64,000 bases of DNA. Origin: Methylocystis hirsuta (GTDB taxonomy: Bacteria; Pseudomonadota; Alphaproteobacteria; Rhizobiales; Beijerinckiaceae). The notes under the pieces were generated by a model. The model was not told the origin of the DNA. It saw nothing but the letters and a program-made list of their open reading frames with translations, and made no database searches. The stretch covers positions 1,984,001 to 2,048,000 of the forward strand of contig NZ_QWDD01000001.1 of the NCBI RefSeq assembly GCF_003722355.1, given 5' to 3'. The translations under genes were made by a program, and so were the position numbers. Of the stretch, positions 26,228 through 34,913 are shown one piece after another. The number at the start of each line of letters is the position of its first letter. Position 1 is the first letter of the stretch.

Positions 26228-27259
26228 CGCCTTGCCGTAATGCTCATGCAGCGCGACATGGCTCATGCCGGCGCGCGGCAGATCCGATTTCTTCAATCGT
26301 TTGAAGAAGGGAATGAGCACGTCCTCGAAATTCGTCACCGTGTATTTTCCGCCGTGGCGATCGGCGACGCGCTCGGCGACATTGGCGAACAGCAGCGCCA
26401 GCGCCTTGAACAGGGCCGGATGCGTGATCTGCTCATCGGCGTTGTGCAAACCAAGGCCGTGCCGGCAGGCGCGTAAATAGGCGTTGAGCACCGCGTAGAC
26501 TTCCTCCGCCCGCGCGTCGACGAATGCGCCCTTGATCGAGCGCAGCGCGGCGTTGAAGGTGACGCGCGAAATCGTGCCCTTGCGCCGTTCCGCTGGGCTG
26601 AGCAGGCCCTTGAGCGCGCTGTCGTCGCGTGTTTGAAAAAGATCGAAGACGTCGTGCAGCAGCGCGTCGGCTTTCGTCTCGACTTCCGAGAGGCGGCGGA
26701 TGTCGAGCAACAGTTCATTGGGCACGGGCCGCTGCTTGGTGTTGATGTCCATGAACAGCCGGCATTCTTCCGAACGCTTCAGCCTATTGTAGATCACCAC
26801 CGGCACGTCGACCGCATGCTTCGCCAGCTTGAAGCCGAAAATGCGATGTTGCCCGTCGATGATCAGGAAGGCGCGGGGGTCCTGCCGGAATGTCAGAGCT
26901 CCCGCGGCGCGGTCATAATGCATATGCGCGCGCGACTGCGCCGACAGAACCACGGCGCCCGGAACCGTGCCGAACCCGGCGTCGATATATTTGGCGATGG
27001 ACTTGGCGCGCTTTGGATCGAGCAGGCGCTGGAAGCCCTCTTCCGGATTCTCGACCCGCGGTTCGACCGTGCAGGTTTCGGCGAGCAGGCTGCTCGGCAA
27101 CACCAGCGCGTAGAAGCGGTGCGCGCCTTGAGAAACGAGTTGCGCCGGAACGCTGATCGGCGTTTTGCCGGCGGCGGAAGCGGAGGCGCTGCGCAATTCG
27201 GCCCCTGCGTCCGGCAAGGGGGCGGATTCGGCGATATCGCTGAGTGTGTCCCGATCCAT
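26186..27259 (-). CDS. DndB-like DGQHR-domain protein, orphan
   Basis: A 357-residue protein with FLIIDGQHRIFGFKLA, the DGQHR motif of DndB and related proteins, followed by FMDINTKQRPVPNELLLDI (typical second motif). A helical C-terminus ends KQWLFS. DndB regulates DNA phosphorothioation in dnd systems, but no dndA, C, D or E gene is nearby. Many DGQHR proteins are stand-alone and of unknown role. Its 3' end overlaps the glycosyltransferase pseudogene by 42 nt. Confidence 0.78.
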   Translation of the reverse strand: MDRDTLSDIAESAPLPDAGAELRSASASAAGKTPISVPAQLVSQGAHRFYALVLPSSLLAETCTVEPRVENPEEGFQRLLDPKRAKSIAKYIDAGFGTVPGAVVLSAQSRAHMHYDRAAGALTFRQDPRAFLIIDGQHRIFGFKLAKHAVDVPVVIYNRLKRSEECRLFMDINTKQRPVPNELLLDIRRLSEVETKADALLHDVFDLFQTRDDSALKGLLSPAERRKGTISRVTFNAALRSIKGAFVDARAEEVYAVLNAYLRACRHGLGLHNADEQITHPALFKALALLFANVAERVADRHGGKYTVTNFEDVLIPFFKRLKKSDLPRAGMSHVALHEHYGKALSAGFLIKQWLFS

Positions 27260-27415
27260 GTTCTGATCCCTCGGAAGCGTGAACTTTCAGCGTTCACGAC
27301 AGCTGACTCGACGAATCGACCGGCACTCGGACGAAGACGCTAAGCGGGAAAAGGTTTGGGGGCAAGATGGGTTGGACGAGGGAGGTGGGTCATTAATGTG
27401 ATTCCCGACCGAAAA

Positions 27416-28756
27416 TTACCTAGGCTCGACGGGAGCAAAAGCGAGATGAGCGACCGCTATCCGGCCCGGCGCTCTGGTCAACTCGAACGATCCGCCATGA
27501 ATTTCTGCGATTCGACTGACGATCTTTAACCCAAGGCCAAGTCCGTGAGATGAATCTGCGGACGCCTCCGAAGGTTGATTGGACTCGGAATTATTCCCCT
27601 CGACACAGACCCGAAATTCAGCGCCTGGGCCGGCTTCGACCGTTATCCTTGCGCCAGCGCCGGAATGCCGGATTGCGTTGTCGACGAGGTTTCGCAGCGC
27701 GTTCTCGACCAGCGTCGGGCGTCCGTGGAATGACGTCCCGCCTTTGTCGACCAGTTCGATGGTGTTTCCCGCGACGTACACGAGAGGCGCCAATGCGCTG
27801 ACGACGCCCTCCGCCATGTCGCCGGGGTTTATGAGTTCGGTCGGAATGAGTTCAGCGCCATCCAAACGCGCCAACGTGGTCAGCTGCTCGATCAGCTGAT
27901 TGAGCGCCTCCAAGTCTTGCTCTACTTTCCTCGCCCTGAAGTCGGAAATTTTCTCCAGTTCGAGGCGCGCAATGGCAAGAGGCGTTCGCACCTCATGCGA
28001 GATCGCGGAGGTCAACAGCTTTTGAGCGCGCACCAGTTCGCGCCTTCTGTCGAAGGCTGTATTGATTGCTTTCGTGAACTGAGCAATCTCCCGCGGCATG
28101 CCTTGTGTAGGAACGCGCGCGCCTGAGGCGAGCGGATTGATGTTTGACACAAGAGTCGCCGCGCGCCGGACGGGTTCGAGCGCTTGCATAAGGGATAGCG
28201 TCGTCGCGCCGAGCACGACCACAAGCATCAAGCTCATGGGTATGATCATGTGGTCGACCACCTCATGCGCCAGCACAGAGGTCATTACGCTTTCCTCATC
28301 GCCAATGATCGCTACTTCAATGAGGACGGGCTCAGCCTTGCGCTCGACGACGAGGCCGCCAGCGACGTTCAGCGGCTTCCCTGGCGCGATCTGCTTCATC
28401 CAGAAGCTCGGCGGATCGAAGCTGAGTGGCAAGAAATGTTCAGCGCATTCGGCGTCGCAGTTTGAAAACAGAACGATTCCATTTCCGGTGCGAATGCGTG
28501 CGAAATAGCGCTTATCGCTGCGCTCATAGCGCGCGCGCAACTCGGTCGGAAGCACGAAGGCGACGTCGTTTTCGCCTCGCAGGACTCCGCGCGCCAGAGC
28601 GTGGGCCTCTCGTTCGATCGCCAGCTGTCCGAGCTGCTGATCGTCTGACCAGTATTCTGCGAAAACGCTGATGAACTGGGCCAGCATCGCCACGGCCGAG
28701 AAGAAGAAAATGCGTCGAACGACGACCGCGATGAGCGACAGCGCGTTGTGCGTCAC
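27416..28756 (-). CDS. Two-component sensor histidine kinase
   Basis: 446 residues from a GTG that overlaps the regulator stop (GTGA). It has an N-terminal membrane helix, a periplasmic domain of about 130 residues with two close Cys (NCDAECAEHF), and a second membrane helix at about 172-190. A HAMP-like linker, a HisKA with H254 (AISHEVRTPLAIARLELEKI) and a HATPase with N-box ENALRNLVDNAIRHS and G-box GLGLGLKIV follow. It is partner of the preceding OmpR-type regulator. The signal is unknown; the operon with PepSY and cytochrome b561 suggests a membrane or metal/redox stress input. Confidence 0.9.
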   Translation of the reverse strand: MTHNALSLIAVVVRRIFFFSAVAMLAQFISVFAEYWSDDQQLGQLAIEREAHALARGVLRGENDVAFVLPTELRARYERSDKRYFARIRTGNGIVLFSNCDAECAEHFLPLSFDPPSFWMKQIAPGKPLNVAGGLVVERKAEPVLIEVAIIGDEESVMTSVLAHEVVDHMIIPMSLMLVVVLGATTLSLMQALEPVRRAATLVSNINPLASGARVPTQGMPREIAQFTKAINTAFDRRRELVRAQKLLTSAISHEVRTPLAIARLELEKISDFRARKVEQDLEALNQLIEQLTTLARLDGAELIPTELINPGDMAEGVVSALAPLVYVAGNTIELVDKGGTSFHGRPTLVENALRNLVDNAIRHSGAGARITVEAGPGAEFRVCVEGNNSESNQPSEASADSSHGLGLGLKIVSRIAEIHGGSFELTRAPGRIAVAHLAFAPVEPR

Positions 28757-29430
28757 CAATTGATCTCGCGCAGCAGATAACCGACGCCTCGAATCGTCTC
28801 GAGCGAAACGCCGGTCGTATTTGGCTCGAGTTTCTTGCGCAGACGGGAAATCGCCAGTTCGACGGCGTTGCTTGAGAGCTCGTCGCCGAACTCCGACAAT
28901 GCGTGCTCGAGTTTGCGCTTCTGAACGACCCGGCCGACGTCTCGCATCAGTATTTCCAGGACGGTCCGCTCGCGCGGAGCCAATCTCAGTTCGACGTTCC
29001 CGCAAGTCGTGATGCCTATCGCGACGTCGAGTTTCAGTCGAGCGGCCGTGAGCGTCGGCGTCAGCGTGTCTGGGGCGCGTCGCAGCAACGCGCGGCACCT
29101 GGCCAAGAATTCTCCATGATTGAACGGTTTGGTGAGATAGTCGTCCGCGCCCGCATCCAACCCGGCGATGCGATCTTCGATCGCCACGCGCGCGGTCAGC
29201 ACGAGAATGGGCGTCTTGACGCCGGCGCGGCGCATGCCGCGAACCAAATCGAGGCCGTCGCCGTCCGGCAGACCAAGATCGATCAGCAGAAGATCATAAG
29301 GCGTCGTCGTGATGAGTTCGTTCGCCTCATCCACGGTTCCGACCGCGTCGATGCTCCAACCGACGGCGTGAACCGCTTCGATCAAAAGCTCCCTCAGACG
29401 AGGGGTGTCTTCCACGAGCAGCAGCCTCAT
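28753..29430 (-). CDS. OmpR-family response regulator
   Basis: A 225-residue protein. The receiver has the acidic pair in LVEDTPRL, phospho-acceptor D51 (LLLIDLGLPDGDG) and the conserved Lys in DYLTKPF. The C-terminal winged helix ends ISRLRKKLEPNTTGVSLETIRGVGYLL, as in QseB/PmrA. It overlaps the cytochrome b561 gene by ATGA and the kinase gene by GTGA, so the four genes form one coupled operon. Confidence 0.95.
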   Translation of the reverse strand: MRLLLVEDTPRLRELLIEAVHAVGWSIDAVGTVDEANELITTTPYDLLLIDLGLPDGDGLDLVRGMRRAGVKTPILVLTARVAIEDRIAGLDAGADDYLTKPFNHGEFLARCRALLRRAPDTLTPTLTAARLKLDVAIGITTCGNVELRLAPRERTVLEILMRDVGRVVQKRKLEHALSEFGDELSSNAVELAISRLRKKLEPNTTGVSLETIRGVGYLLREINW

Positions 29431-29984
29431 GCGCGCTTACGCCCCGTGACCATCGACCAGACAAGATTCTCTTTATGCCGCCAACTCTCGTACAGCGCGG
29501 CGGCTGCGTGCAAGCCGGCCAGGACGAGGATAGCGTTGGCGAGCCCCTCGTGCAGCCTCTCGAGGCCATCGCTGCCGAAATAGGCGTCGAGCGTCAACAT
29601 CCATCCGGTTATCGACACCGCGCCGAGAAGGCCCATCAGCGCCAGCATCATAACGGCTCCCGCCGGATTGTGGCCGATAAATCTCGGCTCTTCTCCGCGC
29701 GAAAGCTCTTTGAGATAGCGGGCGATCGATGCAGGACTTGGCGCGAAATCCCTGAAGCGGGCGTGCCGCGCGCCGACAAAGCCCCACACCAGACGCACTG
29801 CCAACGCGGTTGCAACGCCATATCCGACCATCCGATGAGCGCCCGCGCCATCCTCGAGCACAAATAGGTCCAGCACGCAGCCGGCAACGACGGTCCAGTG
29901 GAACAGTCGCACGACTGGGTCCCAGACGCGCAGGTCACCGCCGGAGGCAAAACCCGCCTCCGGCTTCGAGGCGAACAGAGCCAT
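29427..29984 (-). CDS. Cytochrome b561-family membrane protein
   Basis: A 185-residue protein with four membrane helices. Candidate haem ligands are His in VVRLFHWTVV, GAHRMVGYG and VLAGLHAAAAL. It fits the prokaryotic cytochrome b561 (CybB-like) family that moves electrons across the inner membrane, often from quinol. The short soluble linker (KELSRGEEPRFIGHNPAG) is typical. It sits between the PepSY gene and the two-component genes. Confidence 0.9.
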   Translation of the reverse strand: MALFASKPEAGFASGGDLRVWDPVVRLFHWTVVAGCVLDLFVLEDGAGAHRMVGYGVATALAVRLVWGFVGARHARFRDFAPSPASIARYLKELSRGEEPRFIGHNPAGAVMMLALMGLLGAVSITGWMLTLDAYFGSDGLERLHEGLANAILVLAGLHAAAALYESWRHKENLVWSMVTGRKRA

Positions 29985-29985
29985 T

Positions 29986-30264
29986 TTAGCCTCCGATATT
30001 CGCCTTCACGACATCTCCGCTGACGGGGTTGAAATACACTTCTGCTTTCTTGCCGTCCTTGGTGTAACCGTAAATCTCATAACAGTTGCCGGACACCTTG
30101 AACGTCTTGATCCGCTCGTAACCGAGCGCCGCGACCTTGGCCTTCATGGCGCCTTCCGGCATCCATTTGTCCGTAGGCTCTGCGGTGCAGTTGGGAGCGG
30201 CCTGAGCGAGCGACGGAATCAACAGCGTCGTGGCGAGAGCAAAGGAAAGTGCGATGATGCGCAT
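29986..30264 (-). CDS. Periplasmic PepSY-domain protein
   Basis: 92 residues from ATG 30264, which has AGGAGG 6 nt upstream; an in-frame start at 30282 lacks this. A signal peptide (MRIIALSFALATTLLIPSLAQA) is followed by a PepSY fold (MKAKVAALGYERIKTFKVSGNCYEIYGYTKDGKKAEVYFNPVSGDVVK) with two Cys likely to form a disulfide. Such proteins commonly accompany cytochrome b561 and two-component genes. It is the first gene of the operon. Confidence 0.88.
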   Translation of the reverse strand: MRIIALSFALATTLLIPSLAQAAPNCTAEPTDKWMPEGAMKAKVAALGYERIKTFKVSGNCYEIYGYTKDGKKAEVYFNPVSGDVVKANIGG

Positions 30265-30381
30265 GATCTGCCTCCTATTCACCGGGTCGTATCGGCCGGT
30301 GAATAAGAGTTCGCACGGCGTTGCTGTCGGTTCGCTGTCAACCGGGGCAATTTGTCCGAAGCGACTCTTTCCATGCTGTCG

Positions 30382-32004
30382 TCAGCTACGCAGACCAGGC
30401 GCCTCATGGCCCGTGCGCGCCACATATTCGGTGTAGCCGCCGCCATAAACATGAACGCCGTCGGGCGTCAGTTCCAGCACTCGATTGGATAGCGCCGCCA
30501 GGAAGCGACGATCGTGCGAGACGAACAGCATGGCGCCTTCATAATTCGACAGCGCCGTGATGAGCATCTCCTTGGTCGCCAGGTCCAGATGGTTCGTGGG
30601 TTCGTCCAGCACGAGAAAGTTCGGCGGGTCGTAAAGCATTTTCGCCATGACAAGTCGCGCTTTCTCGCCGCCCGACAGCACCCGGCATTTCTTCTCCACA
30701 TCGTCGCCGGAGAAGCCGAAGCAGCCGGCCAGCGTGCGCAGCGAACCCTGTCCGGCCTGAGGGAACGAGTCCTCCAGCGACTGGAACACGCTGCGCTCGC
30801 CGTCCAGCAACTCCATGGCGTGTTGCGCAAAATAGCCCATTTTCACGCTGCCGCCCTGGGCGACGGCGCCATCGTCCGGCAGCGAGGAGCCCGCCACCAA
30901 TTTCAGCAGCGTGGACTTGCCCGCGCCGTTGACGCCCATGACGCACCACCGCTCATTGCGGCGCACTTGAAAGTTCAGTCCCTCGTATATTCTCCGGGCG
31001 CCGTAGCTCTTGTGCACGTTCTTCAGGGTGATCACGTCGTCGCCGGAGCGCGGCGCTGGCGGAAATTCGAACAAAACCGTCTGACGGCGCTTGGGCGGCT
31101 CCACCCTGTCGATCTTTTCGAGCTTCTTCACTCGGCTCTGCACTTGCGCGGCGTGCGATGCGCGCGCCTTGAACCGTTCGATAAATTTGATTTCCTTGGC
31201 GAGCATTGCCTGCTGACGCTCAAATTGCGCCTGCGCCTGCTTTTCACTCTGCGCACGTTGTTGCTCGTAGAACACGTAATTGCCCGAATAGGTCGTCAAC
31301 GCGCCGCCGTCGATTTCCACCACCTTGGTGACGATGCGGTTCATGAACTCGCGATCATGCGACGTCATCAGCAGCACGCCCTCATAGGCTTTGAGGAATT
31401 CCTCCAGCCAGATCAGGCTCTCCAAGTCGAGATGGTTGCTCGGCTCATCGAGAAGCATGGCGTCCGGGCGCATGATGAGGATGCGGGCGAGCGCCACGCG
31501 CATTTTCCAGCCGCCCGACAGGGCGCCGACGTCGCTGTCCATCATCTCCTGAGTAAAACTCAGGCCCGCGAGGATTTCGCGGGCGCGGCCTTCCAGGGCG
31601 TAGCCGTCAAGTTCCTCGAAGCGCGCCTGCACCTCGCCGTAGCGCTCGATGATTTCTTCCATGTCGTCCGCCCGGTCAGGATCGATCATGGCGTCCTCCA
31701 GCTGCTTCAACTCGGACGCCACTGCGCTGACCGGACCCGCGCCGTCCATCACCTCGGACACGGCGCTGCGCCCCGACATCTCGCCGACGTCCTGATGGAA
31801 GTAGCCGATGGTCACGCCGCGATCGACGGCCACCAGACCCTCGTCGGGGTGCTCCTGTCCCGCAATCATCCGAAAGAGCGTCGTTTTGCCGGCGCCGTTG
31901 GGACCGACGAGGCCAACCCTCTCGCCCTTAAGGAGCGTCGCGGAGGCCTCGATGAAGAGGATCTGGTGACCGTTCTGTTTGCCGATGTTTTCGAGACGAA
32001 TCAT
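30382..32004 (-). CDS. ABC-F family ATPase
   Basis: 540 residues from ATG 32004 (MIRLENIGKQNGHQ); upstream in-frame ATGs at 32043 and 32085 are possible. It has two nucleotide-binding domains, each with Walker A (GPNGAGKTT, GVNGAGKST), signature (LSGGWKMR, LSGGEKAR) and Walker B (LLDEPSNHLD, LVLDEPTNHLD). They are joined by a charged linker rich in Gln/Lys (EQQRAQSEKQAQAQFERQQ). With no membrane domain, it belongs to the ABC-F ribosome-associated proteins that relieve stalled translation or protect against antibiotics. Confidence 0.93.
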   Translation of the reverse strand: MIRLENIGKQNGHQILFIEASATLLKGERVGLVGPNGAGKTTLFRMIAGQEHPDEGLVAVDRGVTIGYFHQDVGEMSGRSAVSEVMDGAGPVSAVASELKQLEDAMIDPDRADDMEEIIERYGEVQARFEELDGYALEGRAREILAGLSFTQEMMDSDVGALSGGWKMRVALARILIMRPDAMLLDEPSNHLDLESLIWLEEFLKAYEGVLLMTSHDREFMNRIVTKVVEIDGGALTTYSGNYVFYEQQRAQSEKQAQAQFERQQAMLAKEIKFIERFKARASHAAQVQSRVKKLEKIDRVEPPKRRQTVLFEFPPAPRSGDDVITLKNVHKSYGARRIYEGLNFQVRRNERWCVMGVNGAGKSTLLKLVAGSSLPDDGAVAQGGSVKMGYFAQHAMELLDGERSVFQSLEDSFPQAGQGSLRTLAGCFGFSGDDVEKKCRVLSGGEKARLVMAKMLYDPPNFLVLDEPTNHLDLATKEMLITALSNYEGAMLFVSHDRRFLAALSNRVLELTPDGVHVYGGGYTEYVARTGHEAPGLRS

Positions 32005-32180
32005 GTGTGCAGGGGACCCGAGAAGGAAAGTTTGCGTAGCCATTAGGCCATGCGGCGCGCCAGCGAAAGAGCATTCCGGCCGCAAGCGATTCCTGCCTAA
32101 GCCTCGACGGGAAGCGTCCGCTCCGGGTCAAGATCGTGGACCACGGGGAATGACGGCGCTGCTTTCTCGCGGCGCGATTT

Positions 32181-32310
32181 CAGTCGCTTGTGCGGGAGGA
32201 CCAGGTCGCGTGCGAGACGCCGTCGAGGCGGACGAGGGATGCGACGACGGGGTCGAGCTGTTTCGGTCCATATCGGGTTGCAACATCGAAATCTTTCTGC
32301 TGAGGTGCAG
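32181..32310 (-). pseudogene. Remnant of a second mgtC 3' end
   Basis: Positions 32181-32227 are identical to 34201-34247, the last codons of mgtC. Beyond that the match is weaker but stays in the same reading frame: the minus strand encodes KQLDPVVASLVRLDGVSHATWSSRTSD, against EQLDAVVEALAALDGVSHATWSSRTSD in the intact gene. About 30 codons are recognisable, with no start. It marks the left edge of the DUF2167-protease module. Confidence 0.8.
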
Positions 32311-32340
32311 GCATATTTCTCATTTGAATGGACTTTGGAG

Positions 32341-33399
32341 ATGCGGGTGTTTCGCGATGTCATGGCCGCAGCGCTTTTACTTGTAGTTTCATTCGCCGTC
32401 ATCGGCGGCACCGCGGCGCGCGAAAAGACCCAGGCTGCGAAACAAAAGGATGCGCCGGCCGCCGCTCGGCCAGCAACGGTTGAAACGCCCGCGCCGGCGC
32501 ATGAGGTGAACAATCCGGCGGCTGCGCCAACCGGCGCCGACTCGGCGCCGCCGGTCGAACCCAAACAGGCCGCGACGCCTCTCGACCCCAAAGCCGCGGA
32601 GATAAACGCCTCGATCGAGGCAGGGCTCGCGGCGTCGACCAAGGGGCCCGCGACCATCTCGCTCATCGATCAGGGTTCGATCACAATTCCGGCGAACGAA
32701 GCCTTCATCCCCAAGCCCGAAGGCATGCGCTTCCTTCGCGCGCTTGGCCAATCCCCGGGCCCAGAAGTAGTGGGCCTCGTGATGGGACTCGGCGACGATG
32801 TCGAGTGGGTCGCCGTTATTCGATATACTAATGAAGGATACATCAGAGACGACGACGCCAAGAATTTGAGTGCGGATGATCTCCTAAGCAACCTCCGAGA
32901 GGGTGCGGAAGAAGAGAACAAGGATCGAGAAGCGCGTGGCTTTCGACCGGTCGAAGTGCTGGGGTGGATCGAGAAGCCGATCTATGATTCTTCCCAGCAC
33001 CGGCTTGTCTGGTCGCTGCTGAGTTCGGCGAAGGGCGATGCCAGCAACCCTGTGAAAGGCGTAAATTACAACACTTATGCACTCGGCCGTGAGGGTTACT
33101 TCAGCCTCAGCATGTTGACGACCTCGGCCAAAGTCGAACAATACAAGCCGACGGCCAAGGCGTTATTGGCCAATCTCGCCTACAAATCCGGCAAGCGCTA
33201 CGAAGACTTCAACTCGTCGACCGATCAGGTCGCCGCCTATGGGCTTGCGGCGCTTGTCGGCGGCGTCGCGGCCAAGAAACTCGGCCTGCTGGGGCTCGGC
33301 GCGGCGTTCTTCGCGAAATTTGCGAAGGTCATTGTTCTGGCGGTTGCGGGACTTGGGGTCGGGATCATGAAATTTTTCAATCGCGGCCAAAAGACCTGA
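32341..33399 (+). CDS. DUF2167 membrane-anchored protein
   Basis: 352 residues from ATG 32341. A signal or anchor helix (VMAAALLLVVSFAVIGGTAA) and a Pro/Ala-rich stretch precede the DUF2167 body. Phrases in the body include ISLIDQGSITIPANEAFIPKPEG, GLVMGLGDDVEWVAVIRYTNEGYIRDDDA and VLGWIEKPIYDSSQHRLVWSL. A glycine-rich C-terminal membrane segment (ALVGGVAAKKLGLLGLGAAFFAKFAKVIVLAVAGLG) follows. The role is unknown. It is followed 6 nt later by an M50 protease, a pairing that suggests joint function at the envelope. Confidence 0.82.
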   Translation: MRVFRDVMAAALLLVVSFAVIGGTAAREKTQAAKQKDAPAAARPATVETPAPAHEVNNPAAAPTGADSAPPVEPKQAATPLDPKAAEINASIEAGLAASTKGPATISLIDQGSITIPANEAFIPKPEGMRFLRALGQSPGPEVVGLVMGLGDDVEWVAVIRYTNEGYIRDDDAKNLSADDLLSNLREGAEEENKDREARGFRPVEVLGWIEKPIYDSSQHRLVWSLLSSAKGDASNPVKGVNYNTYALGREGYFSLSMLTTSAKVEQYKPTAKALLANLAYKSGKRYEDFNSSTDQVAAYGLAALVGGVAAKKLGLLGLGAAFFAKFAKVIVLAVAGLGVGIMKFFNRGQKT

Positions 33400-33405
33400 C
33401 GGGCG

Positions 33406-34125
33406 GTGAAGTCCCTTTTCCTCCTGCTGCTGTCCTCGTTGAAATTGGGCAAGCTCGCCACGACGGCGGGGACGATGCTGCTGTCGCTTGTCGCTTACGC
33501 CGGCATCTGGGGTTGGCGTTATGCAGCGGGCTTCATCGGCCTATTGTTTCTTCACGAGATGGGGCACTATATCGCAGCGCGGCAACGCGGCTTGTCCGTA
33601 GGCGCGCCGACATTTATTCCCTTCGTCGGCGCCTGGATCAATCTGGAGAGCCAACTGCTTGACGTCGAGACCGAGGCCTATGTCGGTATGGGTGGCCCGG
33701 TTCTGGGTTCCATCGGCGCGCTTTGCGTCTATCTCTGGGCCCGTCACGTCGACAGCCAGCTGCTTCTTGCAATTTCGTACTCTGGATTTTTTCTCAACCT
33801 ATTAAATCTTTTGCCTGTTTCACCGCTCGATGGTGGACGAATCACGGCGGTGCTCTCGCCGCGAGTCTGGCTCATCGGCGTTCCGATCATGCTGGCGCTG
33901 ATGTTGTACTGGCCCAGCCCCATGCTCGCCCTCGTCGCGATGCTGGCGCTGCCGCAGCTCGCGAAGGCGTGGCAGTACGATGCTAATGCGCCCGAAAACA
34001 TTGCCTATTACGGGGCACCGACGACAGTGAAACTTGAATATGGCGCAGGTTATCTCGGGCTTTCCGGGCTGCTTGCCGTCATGACCTTCGAGGTTCACGA
34101 CATGTTGTCGGCAGTTCGGATGTAA
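33406..34125 (+). CDS. Site-2 protease family (M50) membrane metalloprotease
   Basis: 239 residues from a GTG start. The zinc site HEMGH is at residues 50-54, and the third ligand is D142 in PVSPLDGGR. At least five membrane helices are present; no PDZ domain. The architecture matches compact site-2 proteases that cleave within the membrane. The substrate is unknown; the adjacent DUF2167 protein is an obvious partner or substrate candidate. Confidence 0.88.
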   Translation: MKSLFLLLLSSLKLGKLATTAGTMLLSLVAYAGIWGWRYAAGFIGLLFLHEMGHYIAARQRGLSVGAPTFIPFVGAWINLESQLLDVETEAYVGMGGPVLGSIGALCVYLWARHVDSQLLLAISYSGFFLNLLNLLPVSPLDGGRITAVLSPRVWLIGVPIMLALMLYWPSPMLALVAMLALPQLAKAWQYDANAPENIAYYGAPTTVKLEYGAGYLGLSGLLAVMTFEVHDMLSAVRM

Positions 34126-34199
34126 GGCGGCGGCCGCAATCGTTGCGTGTTATTTGTTCGCAGGTCGCTGGCCGTGAACGAAACTCTCCTCCCAGCCTG

Positions 34200-34913
34200 T
34201 CAGTCGCTTGTGCGGGAGGACCAGGTCGCGTGCGAGACGCCGTCGAGCGCGGCAAGCGCCTCGACCACGGCGTCAAGCTGTTCGCCCGTCGCGCTCGACG
34301 TCGCGAGGGTCGCGACGATCTCGACGCCATCTTCGCGTTCGTTCTCAGCCATGTCCTGGATCGGATAAGAGGCGGCTTCGAGCCGCTCGATCAAAGTGTC
34401 CCGAATGGCGTCGCGTCGGGCGCCGCTCGCCGCGACGCGGACGTCATAGATCGCTTCCGTCGCGGTTTCGTCGATCGGCGAACGTTCGATCAGACGCACG
34501 AGCGGTCGAAGCAGGGTGTTGCCAGCGAGCACGAAACCCGCGAGCAATAGAGCTTCCGCGGGACGATCGGCGCCGGCGAAGCCGCCCGTCACCGCCGAGC
34601 ACCAGACGGTCGCCGCTGTGCTCAGTCCGCGGATATTCATGCCCTCCTTGATGATCACGCCGGCGCCGAGAAAGCCGACGCCTGACGCCACGTAAGCCAG
34701 CACCTGGGTCGCGCCCTGATTGCCCATGAGCCGCATGCCGAGATCGACGAAAGCGGACGCGCCGAGCGCGACGAGAGCGTTAATCCGCAACCCGGCGGTG
34801 CGCTGCCGATACTGGCGCTCCGCGCCGATCGCGGTCCCGAGAACGAACGCCACGAGCAGCGACACAAACGTATTGAGAATTTCCGCGCCGTCGAAATTTG
34901 CAATGGCGTTCAT
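34200..34913 (-). CDS. MgtC/SapB-family inner-membrane protein
   Basis: A 237-residue protein. The N-terminal domain of about 140 residues has four or five membrane helices and the family motifs GTAIGAERQYRQRTAGLRINALVALGA and GVGFLGAGVIIKEG.NIRGLSTAATVWCSAVTG. A C-terminal ACT-like cytoplasmic domain ends DGVSHATWSSRTSD. MgtC proteins modulate F-type ATPase and magnesium or acid stress responses in pathogens; the role here is unknown. Confidence 0.92.
   Translation of the reverse strand: MNAIANFDGAEILNTFVSLLVAFVLGTAIGAERQYRQRTAGLRINALVALGASAFVDLGMRLMGNQGATQVLAYVASGVGFLGAGVIIKEGMNIRGLSTAATVWCSAVTGGFAGADRPAEALLLAGFVLAGNTLLRPLVRLIERSPIDETATEAIYDVRVAASGARRDAIRDTLIERLEAASYPIQDMAENEREDGVEIVATLATSSATGEQLDAVVEALAALDGVSHATWSSRTSD
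34201..34247. repeat. 47-bp direct repeat flanking the DUF2167-protease pair (right copy)
   Basis: Identical to 32181-32227. It lies within the 3' end of mgtC. The two copies are 2020 bp apart and enclose exactly two complete genes. Confidence 0.9.

Noticed and set aside
28757..29098. N-terminal extension of the sensor kinase frame upstream of the GTG
   Set aside because: It overlaps the response regulator in another frame and is Arg-rich; the GTGA overlap and membrane helix support the GTG start.
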